Shown here piece by piece: positions 35,062 through 42,656 of a DNA stretch of 64,000 nt (positions within the stretch are counted from its first letter, which is position 1; each line of letters begins with the position of its first letter). The notes below the pieces were generated by a model. That model did not search any database. It worked only from the letters and a program-made list of their open reading frames with translations, and was not told the DNA's origin. The DNA comes from Bacilli bacterium (GTDB taxonomy: Bacteria; Bacillota_I; Bacilli_A; RF39; UBA660), in assembly GCA_017436345.1 (NCBI GenBank), contig JAFSDH010000010.1:1-64000 (forward strand), read 5' to 3'. Both the position numbers and the translations under genes were made by a program.

Positions 35062-35279
35062 CAAATAAAAACTCCTGTTATACATAAATATAACAGGAGT
35101 GCATATACACGGTACCATCCGGATTTTTTCTTAATTAATTTAACGAGTTTCCCCGGGAATCCTATTAAGGTCCTACTACAAGAAGAGTAACTTTATAAGT
35201 TTAATATTTGTTTTCACCAACCACAAACTCTCTATAAATAAATCATATAAAATCATATTTCTTGTCAACGTATTTGACT
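35062..35279 (-). promoter_or_regulatory. T-box riboswitch (tRNA-Thr) upstream of unknown gene and thrS
   Basis: Minus-strand leader with ACGTTGACAAG at the base of stem I, AGAGAG, GGTTGGTGAAAAC, and an ACT specifier (complement 35186-35188) separated by one base from TTCTTGT, which pairs with ACAAGAA. The T-box core CGGATGGTACCGTG (GGTACCA at 35111-35117) and GCACTCCT precede a 12-bp terminator ACTCCTGTTATA/TATAACAGGAGT plus T run. ACU codes for threonine, matching thrS. The base after the specifier is C, not the usual purine, so the specifier reading is slightly uncertain. Confidence 0.88.
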
Positions 35280-35285
35280 ACATAT

Positions 35286-35313
35286 ATATTATCACATTTT
35301 TATATTTTGTCAA
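35286..35313 (-). promoter_or_regulatory. Sigma-A-type promoter of the Thr T-box transcript
   Basis: Minus-strand TTGACA (35313-35308), 16-bp spacer, TAATAT (35291-35286). The start of transcription would fall near 35279, just before stem I of the T-box. Confidence 0.7.
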
Positions 35314-35318
35314 GAAAC

Positions 35319-37013
35319 CTATAAACCAAATGCTTTATTTAAATCAACAACACACCCATTACCTCGATATTTAATCTCTACATGTAAGTGTGGACCAAGT
35401 GAATTACCAGTATTACCAGAATAACCAAGAAGTTCTCCTGCTTTTACCTTTTTTTCATGTAATTTATATTTTTGAACTCCAGTACTACATGTTGAAGATG
35501 AACAAGGTGCATTACAAGTACTTGTATATTTAACATTTATACCATTAGCAAATTTACTAAAATGCGCATAAATTACCTTTGTACCATCACTACCTACTAC
35601 TTCAACTTTATTTCCATAACTATATAAAACTCCATTGCAATGCGTCTGATAAAAATAAGCTGTTCCATCAATTGCCGAATAAACAGGTGTTCCTTCCGGA
35701 TAACTAATATCATGTTGAACTTCATTTGGACAACCAGGAGTATCATTGGCACTACCAAACTTTAAAGTAGAATTAGGGTTTGGAGCACAAAACTTCATCC
35801 CACTATACGTACCACTCTTAGAACAATTAGTATTTGTTGAAGTACTTTTACTACTATTTGTAATACAAGTTTTAGTCCTATTATATATATCTTTAGATGT
35901 TGCACTATCATAATGTAAACCATCTGTTGTACCAAAATTATTTTTTATCGCATTATATATATCACAATACGAAGCATTTGACAAACTACTTGCTGTACTT
36001 TTTATCTTAGAATTAAATGATTCAATTGAAGAATTCTTAGTTGAATAACCATTTTGGCTTTCCTTAACTTCATCAACTGGATTTATCGAAACTAAAACAA
36101 TATTATGTCCGTTCCAATCTCCCTTAGCAAGTTCTTTATACTTACTATCATATTTATCAGCACCCAATCCATTAACTCCCATATAACTAACTATATTATA
36201 AGTTGTATTAGGATCACTTTTTAAAATTTTCGTAACAGCAGGAGCAGCAGTCTTATTAAACCAATCATACCCCATTGATCCTTGCGCTATAAAATATTCA
36301 TTACTATTATAAGTATAAACTCCACCATTATTATATTGACAATTTGTCCAGTCCCCAGTTAAATAAGCACACATTTGAACAGTTCTAGAATCTCCTACAT
36401 ATATTGTCTTAGTACCAGAAATTCCCGTAGAACTAGAATTATTACCACTACTATTATTTCCACTACTACTTTGATGATCCTTTTTAGCATCATCTGCTTC
36501 TTTTTCATTTTCTTTACGCGCTTCTTCTCTTTTAGCTTCTAAATCTTCACGATCTTTTTGCGAATTTGATTTTTCCTCACTATTATCTTTTTTTTCAACT
36601 TCATATGTATAACACTTACTTTCATCAGATGTAAAACAAGAAACACACGCTAAGAAAGAATCATTATCTTTTCCTAACAAAGCAAGTAATAATTTAACTA
36701 ATACAACCGAAAAAAATACTGCTGCTGCAAAAATACTTCTTTTTACAAGTTTAGCTATAGCTTTTCCTAAATCATCTTTATCATTACCAAAAACAACCTT
36801 AAATAAATCTACACTCCCAATTAGTATAAGAATAATTGGAACCATTATTTGAATAATTGTAATAATACTTCTAACAAATCCAGGCAAATCATATGCAATA
36901 CCCTTTTGATTACCACACCCCATATAAGTAATCATTTCCGCGGCATCTACATGAATAAACAGAAAAAACATGCTTATTAATAAAACTATATAATACTTAT
37001 AATACTTCTTCAT
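35319..37013 (-). CDS. Fusion of membrane region, SGNH-hydrolase-like domain and M23 peptidase-like domain
   Basis: A 564-residue surface protein. Signal-like N-terminus (residues 5-24), then two membrane helices (about 46-75 and 93-114, SIITIIQIMVPIILILIGSVDLFK) resembling the VirB2/TrbC-like small membrane proteins of gut Bacillota. A charged linker (140-180) and Ser/Asn/Gly linker follow. Residues about 201-390 look like an SGNH/GDSL hydrolase: VGDSR (Ser209), GVNG (block III), DGLHYD (Asp364, His367). Residues about 425-560 look like an M23/LytM peptidase: HDISYPEGTPVYSAIDG and GPHLHVEI (His542, His544), but the first metal His is displaced (His434 next to Asp435). Probably a wall-modifying enzyme; activities unproven. 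ATG 37013 follows GGTGATTAT. Confidence 0.75.
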   Translation of the reverse strand: MKKYYKYYIVLLISMFFLFIHVDAAEMITYMGCGNQKGIAYDLPGFVRSIITIIQIMVPIILILIGSVDLFKVVFGNDKDDLGKAIAKLVKRSIFAAAVFFSVVLVKLLLALLGKDNDSFLACVSCFTSDESKCYTYEVEKKDNSEEKSNSQKDREDLEAKREEARKENEKEADDAKKDHQSSSGNNSSGNNSSSTGISGTKTIYVGDSRTVQMCAYLTGDWTNCQYNNGGVYTYNSNEYFIAQGSMGYDWFNKTAAPAVTKILKSDPNTTYNIVSYMGVNGLGADKYDSKYKELAKGDWNGHNIVLVSINPVDEVKESQNGYSTKNSSIESFNSKIKSTASSLSNASYCDIYNAIKNNFGTTDGLHYDSATSKDIYNRTKTCITNSSKSTSTNTNCSKSGTYSGMKFCAPNPNSTLKFGSANDTPGCPNEVQHDISYPEGTPVYSAIDGTAYFYQTHCNGVLYSYGNKVEVVGSDGTKVIYAHFSKFANGINVKYTSTCNAPCSSSTCSTGVQKYKLHEKKVKAGELLGYSGNTGNSLGPHLHVEIKYRGNGCVVDLNKAFGL

Positions 37014-37048
37014 ATAATCACCATAATAATTATATCATAATAAAAATA

Positions 37049-37073
37049 AAAAACTAATTATACATTAGTTTTT
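37049..37073 (-). terminator. Terminator of the RNB-family gene
   Basis: Stem AAACTAAT/ATTAGTTT with a 5-nt loop and T run on the minus strand, at the end of the exoribonuclease gene. Confidence 0.7.
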
Positions 37074-38998
37074 TACTTAACTTTTTTCTTTACTTTACTA
37101 CATCTATTATTAAAATAATCAATAGCTGTCTTTCTTTCATTAATATAACGGCATCCTTCTTTTAAACGATCTTCAAGCATATAAACATCTTTATCACTAA
37201 CAACTTTATTAAAATACATAATATTTAAAGCCTCAGTTGCCAAAACATCCGCAAATCTTCTTAAAGGTGAAGTAATATGTGCATAATGTGGAACTCCTAT
37301 CCCAACATGCCCTATATGACTATCAGTTGTATAAAAAGATTTAGGATAAGTATTCTTAAGCAAATTAACAAAAACCTCGTAATTCTCACTAGTTGGATTT
37401 TCTCTAAATTTCTTATCAAAATAATCTATTTTAGCTAAATAATCCATATCTAATTGATGCCCTCTATAAATAAAGGGAATACCATTTTTAGCAGCATAAC
37501 TAGCAACAGTAGTATTAGCAGCAAGCATTGCAAACTCAACTATTTTTTCACCACTACTACTACCAGTAATATTAGTAGCACTTACATTAGTCTCTCCTCT
37601 ATGTGCAATACGATAATTTTCATCCATAATAAATCTTTTACTCAAACAATCACGAACTTCTTGTAAACCTTCAATTGTTTCATTAAGCTTACGATCTTCA
37701 CTTCCCGTTCTTGCAAGTAAATTAAAATTATCATAGTTCATTCTTCTATTTACATTAACAATAGACTTTTTAAATACACAACTATCTAGAAGAATTTCTC
37801 CATCTTTAGTAATCTCTAAATAATAACTAGTACAAAATCTATTTTTATTTGGTGTTAAAGACATATAATTTTTCGCATATTGTTCTGGATACATTGTCAT
37901 TGTCCCTAAAGAAGAATATATCGCTGTTGTTCTTTTATATGCCTCATCAAACAAGATACTATGTTTATCTATATACCCAGTTGGATCACATATATGAACT
38001 CCTAATAAATAATTACCATTTTCTAATCTTTTTACCGATAATCCATCATCTATTTCTTCAGCTCTTTCACCATCTATTGTAATTATAAAATCATCACTAG
38101 TGCGACTTCTACGGCTAGCTTCCTCCTTAAAGTTATTAGGATTAAATCTACGCGCTTCTGATAAAACACTTTCATGAAAGTCAATTGTTACATCAGTCTT
38201 ATAAGATAAATGTGAAAGAGTTTCTTTCCTTTTAACTTTCTCTAATCTATCTTTTAACTCATTACACCAAAAAACAAGTTTAGCTTTAACTTCACCATTA
38301 TATTTAGAATAATCAAGATTATCTAAAAACTCATCTACTTTCTTAAGAGACATAAGTTCTAAATCTTTAGAATAAAATATCTTCTTAGAATCCAAAAGAT
38401 TTTCTAAAACCATATCATAGAAAAACAAATCATTATTAAACCTTAACTTTCCTTCACGTGTATATTTATCGATTGCTTCAATATACTTATCTACAACTTC
38501 TAAAATAATACAATCTTTATCATTCTTCCTCGCATTTATAAAGTGTGGATACTTTTGCATCGCATACTTCACAAAATATAAATTCTTTTCTTCAAAAAGT
38601 AAATAACGAACTAAATTATATGCATTACCATCATATTGATCAATATAATTATACATATAAGATATATTCATACCTTCAAGATTATCAATAATAGTTTTAA
38701 GTTCTAAGAAATTAGGATTAGTCTTTTCAATATACTCTGGTCTATTTACAATTAAAGACCTAACTTCTTTATGTAATTTAACAATTTCAGCATTTAAATT
38801 ATCTAAACGATTATCTTTTATCCTAGGAAGAATCTCACTTACTTTTATAATAAAAAGAGATAAATCATCAAAGTTACCATCAAAATCAAAATTCGCTAAT
38901 TCTCTTTTTAAAGAATTAACTAGCGCCATGGCCCTTTTATATTCATCTCTATTTTTCTCTTCAATTTTTGCTATTCTAAGCCCATAATCCATAATCAT
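37073..38998 (-). CDS. RNase II/R (RNB) family exoribonuclease, short form
   Basis: A 641-residue protein with an RNB catalytic domain in its second half: DFIITIDGERAEEIDDGLSV supplies the acidic metal-binding cluster, then GNYLLGVHICDPTGYID, TMYPEQYAKNYMSLTPNK, GIPFIYRGHQ, and HITSPLRRFADVLATEAL. The N-terminal about 280 residues are helical and charged and do not show the cold-shock domains of RNase II or R, and the C-terminus ends at KVKKKVK without an S1 domain. So it is a divergent, S1-less RNB protein, presumably degrading RNA 3' to 5'. GGGGGTAAGAT precedes ATG 38998. It lies 3 nt after dnaI. Confidence 0.8.
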   Translation of the reverse strand: MIMDYGLRIAKIEEKNRDEYKRAMALVNSLKRELANFDFDGNFDDLSLFIIKVSEILPRIKDNRLDNLNAEIVKLHKEVRSLIVNRPEYIEKTNPNFLELKTIIDNLEGMNISYMYNYIDQYDGNAYNLVRYLLFEEKNLYFVKYAMQKYPHFINARKNDKDCIILEVVDKYIEAIDKYTREGKLRFNNDLFFYDMVLENLLDSKKIFYSKDLELMSLKKVDEFLDNLDYSKYNGEVKAKLVFWCNELKDRLEKVKRKETLSHLSYKTDVTIDFHESVLSEARRFNPNNFKEEASRRSRTSDDFIITIDGERAEEIDDGLSVKRLENGNYLLGVHICDPTGYIDKHSILFDEAYKRTTAIYSSLGTMTMYPEQYAKNYMSLTPNKNRFCTSYYLEITKDGEILLDSCVFKKSIVNVNRRMNYDNFNLLARTGSEDRKLNETIEGLQEVRDCLSKRFIMDENYRIAHRGETNVSATNITGSSSGEKIVEFAMLAANTTVASYAAKNGIPFIYRGHQLDMDYLAKIDYFDKKFRENPTSENYEVFVNLLKNTYPKSFYTTDSHIGHVGIGVPHYAHITSPLRRFADVLATEALNIMYFNKVVSDKDVYMLEDRLKEGCRYINERKTAIDYFNNRCSKVKKKVK

Positions 38999-39001
38999 AT
39001 C

Positions 39002-39901
39002 TTACCCCCTAATATTTTTACTGATTAGTTCAACTGGTACTGATAACTTTTTTATTCTTTCTAAAATTCTTTGAGCATTTATCATATCAATACTAGTATT
39101 AGTTAAAACAAAATGTTTTTCTAGTTGTTCCAAACTTAAATTAGAAGTAAAGAAAGTTGGAAGATTTTCATTCATACGATAATGAAGAAGAGGTTCTAAA
39201 ACTTCATCTCTGCTCCACGCCGTTAAATATTCTGCTCCAATATCATCTAATAATAAAATTGGTGTTGTTTTTAATGTCGCAAACCTATCTCTATAATCAG
39301 ATGAAAATGATTCTTTTAATCCTCTAATCAATTCTGGGACATGAACAACAGTACTTTTAACACCTTTCTTAGCAAGTTCATTTAATAAAGCAGAAATTAA
39401 ATAAGTCTTCCCTGTTCCAAAACTACCATATAAATAAATACCTTTATCTTTGTTATCTGTAAAATAATTATTATAATAACTCATAATTTTCTTTAATATT
39501 TCTACTCTATTAACATCATCTCTAAAAACATTAGATAAAGAAGCATTTTTTATTTCTTTAGAAATATCAAATAAAACAACATTATCTTTATATTCTTCTT
39601 TCTTTGTATATTCACAAGCCATATAAGAAAAATTAATCATATTATTATTTTTTCTTGGAGTAAGAATAAAACCACGCGCCTTATTCTTACATTCTATAAG
39701 GCCTTGACATCCATTACAATTTTTACATTCACTAACACAATCTTTTAAACGAGAAGTATATTTCATAAGAACATCTTCATCTAACTCTAAACTATTAACT
39801 AAAGAAACAAAATCTTTATCTTTAAGAGCTTTAATAAATTCTTGTTTTAAAGAAAGTTCTATATCCTTATCTATTTTAAAAACATCATTAGCTTTAATCA
39901 T
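39002..39901 (-). CDS. dnaI: Primosomal helicase loader DnaI
   Basis: A 299-residue AAA+ protein that loads the replicative helicase onto DNA. The N-terminal about 100 residues hold the DnaI-type zinc-binding Cys cluster (CVSECKNCNGCQGLIEC). The AAA+ domain has Walker A GSFGTGKTYL, Walker B PILLLDDIGAEYL, and sensor regions TFFTSNLSLEQLEKHF and RILERI. Length is normal. The usual upstream partner dnaB is not adjacent; instead the gene follows the prepilin peptidase and overlaps functionally unrelated RNB. ATG 39901 has AGGTGATGTCTT. Confidence 0.9.
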   Translation of the reverse strand: MIKANDVFKIDKDIELSLKQEFIKALKDKDFVSLVNSLELDEDVLMKYTSRLKDCVSECKNCNGCQGLIECKNKARGFILTPRKNNNMINFSYMACEYTKKEEYKDNVVLFDISKEIKNASLSNVFRDDVNRVEILKKIMSYYNNYFTDNKDKGIYLYGSFGTGKTYLISALLNELAKKGVKSTVVHVPELIRGLKESFSSDYRDRFATLKTTPILLLDDIGAEYLTAWSRDEVLEPLLHYRMNENLPTFFTSNLSLEQLEKHFVLTNTSIDMINAQRILERIKKLSVPVELISKNIRG

Positions 39902-39963
39902 AAGACATCACCTATTAAAATTATAACATCTTACTTTATCTTTCTCAAATACAAATAAAAAAA

Positions 39964-39988
39964 GATATATAATAATTTATTATATACC
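39964..39988 (-). terminator. Possible terminator of the prepilin peptidase gene
   Basis: A/T-only stem TATATAATA/TATTATATA around a 3-nt loop, then TTTTTTT on the minus strand, overlapping the stop codon. Low GC makes the stem weak. Confidence 0.45.
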
Positions 39989-40750
39989 TATATTCAAAAT
40001 AAAATTAACATCTATTTTAAAGAGTATTATTAATAGTGCTGCAATAAGTAAAAAAGGACCATATGGAATAACACTATCTTTACTACGATAATATAAAATT
40101 AACGATAAAGGTAAAGCAATAAAACTAGATAAGAAAATAGTAAATATACTCATCCATGGTCCAACCGCACAACCAATAAAAAACATTAATTTTATATCTC
40201 CACCACCAAGAGATTCTTTTTTAAATAAAAAGTTCCCAAAAAGCATTAATAAATACATAATAATAAATGCCGATATCCCAAATACTAAATGAAGTAAAGC
40301 ATCAGTAATACCATTACATATAAATCTACTAAATATTACTAAAATTGACATTACCAAAGTAACTTCATCAGGAATAATCAAATAATTAGAATCACTTACA
40401 ATTACAATTACAAAAAACGAAGCTGTAATAACTGCAAGAAGAAACTCAAAACTAAAACCAAAGATAACATATGAAAGTGCAAATAAAAAACCTGTTAACA
40501 ACTCTACAATTATATAGAATTTAGGTATTTTCTTTTTACATTTTCGACATTTACCACCTTGTATTAAATAAGAAATAACTGGAATATTTTCATACCATCT
40601 AAGTTTATGTTTACATTTAGGACAAAAACTACCTGAAGGTTTAACAAGTGATAAACCAGCAGGTAATCTCCACCCAACAACATTAAAAAAAGAGCCAAAA
40701 ATTAATCCAAATATAAATATAAAAACTGTATAAAAGATTTTTAACTCCAT
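39980..40750 (-). CDS. Type IV prepilin peptidase
   Basis: A 256-residue polytopic aspartic protease that cuts and often N-methylates prepilins at the membrane. N-terminal GSFFNVVGWRLP, then the cytoplasmic zinc-type Cys pairs CPKCKHKL and CRKCKKKIP, and the two catalytic Asp motifs: DEVT (in NYLIIPDEVTLVMSI) and GGGDIKLM. Eight or so hydrophobic segments are visible. The substrates should be the three prepilins in this window. It lies directly downstream (12 nt) of the PilC-like gene, as in com/pil clusters. ATG 40750 follows GGGGGATTATAT. Confidence 0.93.
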   Translation of the reverse strand: MELKIFYTVFIFIFGLIFGSFFNVVGWRLPAGLSLVKPSGSFCPKCKHKLRWYENIPVISYLIQGGKCRKCKKKIPKFYIIVELLTGFLFALSYVIFGFSFEFLLAVITASFFVIVIVSDSNYLIIPDEVTLVMSILVIFSRFICNGITDALLHLVFGISAFIIMYLLMLFGNFLFKKESLGGGDIKLMFFIGCAVGPWMSIFTIFLSSFIALPLSLILYYRSKDSVIPYGPFLLIAALLIILFKIDVNFILNIGI

Positions 40751-40761
40751 ATATAATCCCC

Positions 40762-42189
40762 CTAAATTTGTCCGTATAGATCGAACATTGGTAACATAAT
40801 AGACATCAAGATAAATCCAACAGATACCCCAAGTAAAATGATAACCATCGGTTCAATTAAACTCTTAACAACCGTAACTGCATTATGGTTAAGATTAGCA
40901 TAGTGCTCTGCAACTTTTTGCATCATTAACGCAAGTTGACCAGTTGATTCTCCAGTAACAATCATTTCATAAGCAACGACTGGGAATGCCCATTCTCCTC
41001 TAAATGTTTCACTTAACTTAGCACCTTTACTAAGTCCAATCATTGTTCTTGATAAGATTTCTTTATATATTTCATTATTAGTTAAGTTATGCAAAATATC
41101 CATAGCTTCTGTAATAAATACACCATGATTTAATAACGAAGAAAACGTTCTTGTAATATTAGATACTTGTCCATAAATCATAATTTTATCAAGAACAGGA
41201 GTCTTCATCATAATTGTTTGAACAGCTTTTCTGAATTCTCTAACATTTTTATAAAACCATCTGAATGTAAATATAATTACAAGAATTCCAAGAATAAGTG
41301 CCCACCAATAATTTTGTAAAAACTCACTGGCATCAATTACAAATACTGTAATTGCTGGAAGCTCAGCATTTTGACTTGAGAACATATCAATAAATTGTGG
41401 TACAACGAACATAACTAAGAAACATAATACCGCAATAACCATTGTCAAAATAACTGACGGATAAATCATCGCAGATAACATTTCTTTTTTTGTTTTTTCA
41501 CTTTCAGTAAAGTATTCAGCCATTTCATCAAGTGTACCGGCTAAGTCCCCAGTCATTTCACTGGTTTTAACCATGTTTATTAAAATACTTGGGAAAGCTT
41601 TACCTTGTTTTTCAAGTGCAACAGAAAAAGATTCACCAACTACTAATTCATAAATAACTCTATCATAAATTCTCTTTAAACTAGGACTAGTTGTTTGTTT
41701 AGCAAGAATTCGCATCGAATCAATAAGCGGAATACCAGCTTTAATATAAGTAGATAATTGAACAAGGGCAAATGATAAATCACCAGTTCCAATTTTTCCA
41801 CCACCGAAACTAATATCAATATCCCCTTTTCCACGAGCTTTAATTTCAATAATTTCATAACCTTCATTAGTTAAAAAAACTCTGACAGCTTGTTCATCTA
41901 CTGCATCAAAAATACCTTTAACAGTATCACCCATTGGAGACTTAACAACATATCTAAATGAAACAAGTTTTTGATCAGTGTCAACTTTCTTTTGTTCAAC
42001 GACTTTATTAAACTCATTACTTTGTTGTTTTACCTTTTCAACAGCTGCGTCTAACTCATTACCAACTAAACGATTAGGATCTATATCTAACTCTGATTTA
42101 AAGATCAAACTTTTTATATATGCTAAACCTTTACCAGCATATTTTAAAACTGTTAATGGAAAACGTACAATATCTTTAGCGCTACTCAT
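40762..42189 (-). CDS. Type II secretion/type IV pilus inner-membrane protein (PilC/ComGB family)
   Basis: A 475-residue inner-membrane platform protein with two GSPII_F domains. The N-terminal about 130 residues include an extension (YIKSLIFKSELDIDPNRL, charged helix to about residue 65) and the PilC-like FRYVVKSPMGDTVKGIFDAVDE. First F domain about 135-260 (LSFALVQLSTYIKAGIPLIDSMRILAKQT), then membrane helix VILTMVIAVLCFLVMFVVPQF; second F domain about 330-460 (ITRTFSSLLNHGVFITEAMDIL) and final helix VVKSLIEPMVIILLGVSVGFILMSIMLP. It assembles pili together with a PilB/ComGA ATPase, which is not in the window. ATG 42189 follows AGGGAGGCTGTCAA. Confidence 0.92.
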   Translation of the reverse strand: MSSAKDIVRFPLTVLKYAGKGLAYIKSLIFKSELDIDPNRLVGNELDAAVEKVKQQSNEFNKVVEQKKVDTDQKLVSFRYVVKSPMGDTVKGIFDAVDEQAVRVFLTNEGYEIIEIKARGKGDIDISFGGGKIGTGDLSFALVQLSTYIKAGIPLIDSMRILAKQTTSPSLKRIYDRVIYELVVGESFSVALEKQGKAFPSILINMVKTSEMTGDLAGTLDEMAEYFTESEKTKKEMLSAMIYPSVILTMVIAVLCFLVMFVVPQFIDMFSSQNAELPAITVFVIDASEFLQNYWWALILGILVIIFTFRWFYKNVREFRKAVQTIMMKTPVLDKIMIYGQVSNITRTFSSLLNHGVFITEAMDILHNLTNNEIYKEILSRTMIGLSKGAKLSETFRGEWAFPVVAYEMIVTGESTGQLALMMQKVAEHYANLNHNAVTVVKSLIEPMVIILLGVSVGFILMSIMLPMFDLYGQI

Positions 42190-42293
42190 TTGACAGCCTC
42201 CCTATTCTCATTCTACTTTAAATTATAGCATACCTTTTTTTAATTTTAAACATTTTTTTATTAATTCATATAATAATGTAAAGGAGGAATTTT

Positions 42294-42656
42294 ATGTATA
42301 ACAATCCCAATTTTTACAATATGCAATCTTTTCCAACTAAACCTAGCTTTTTAAGTAATTTTAAAAAATTAAATTTTAATGACATATTAAATGGAACCCA
42401 AAAAACATTAAACATAATTAACCAAGCAATACCTGTTATTTATCAAATAAAACCTCTATGGGAAAATACTAAAACTATCTTTAAAATAGCTGGTGCTATT
42501 AACACATATGACACCAAAGAAGAAACACCAAAAATGAAAATTAAAGAAATAAAAAATGACAATCAAGAATCAAATAAAAAAAGAAATAAAAATATAAAAA
42601 AAGAAGTAAAAAAAGAAAAAGAACTAAATTACAATGAACCAGTCTTTTTCTTATAA
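42294..42656 (+). CDS. YqfQ/VrrA-like protein
   Basis: A 120-residue plus-strand protein. After an Asn/Phe/Pro-rich start (MYNNPNFYNMQSFPTKPSFL), the core ILNGTQKTLNIINQAIPVIY ... IKPLWENTKTIFKIAGAI matches the VrrA/YqfQ pattern (NTQKVLxxAQQxxPMxQQYGPLxKNLP), recalled from Bacilli; the C-terminal half is a Lys/Glu/Asn-rich tail (KKRNKNIKKEVKKEKE). YqfQ homologues are associated with Bacilli; a spore role is sometimes inferred. AAAGGAGG lies before ATG 42294. Upstream CATATAATA resembles a sigma-K -10 (CATAnnnTA) with an AC 15 bp before it. Its stop codon abuts the stop of the convergent pyrophosphatase gene with no gap. Confidence 0.65.
   Translation: MYNNPNFYNMQSFPTKPSFLSNFKKLNFNDILNGTQKTLNIINQAIPVIYQIKPLWENTKTIFKIAGAINTYDTKEETPKMKIKEIKNDNQESNKKRNKNIKKEVKKEKELNYNEPVFFL

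Noticed and set aside
35062..35279. tRNA or rRNA genes
   Set aside because: The only structured RNA signals found are the two T-box leaders; no clover-leaf or rRNA core sequence was seen by eye.
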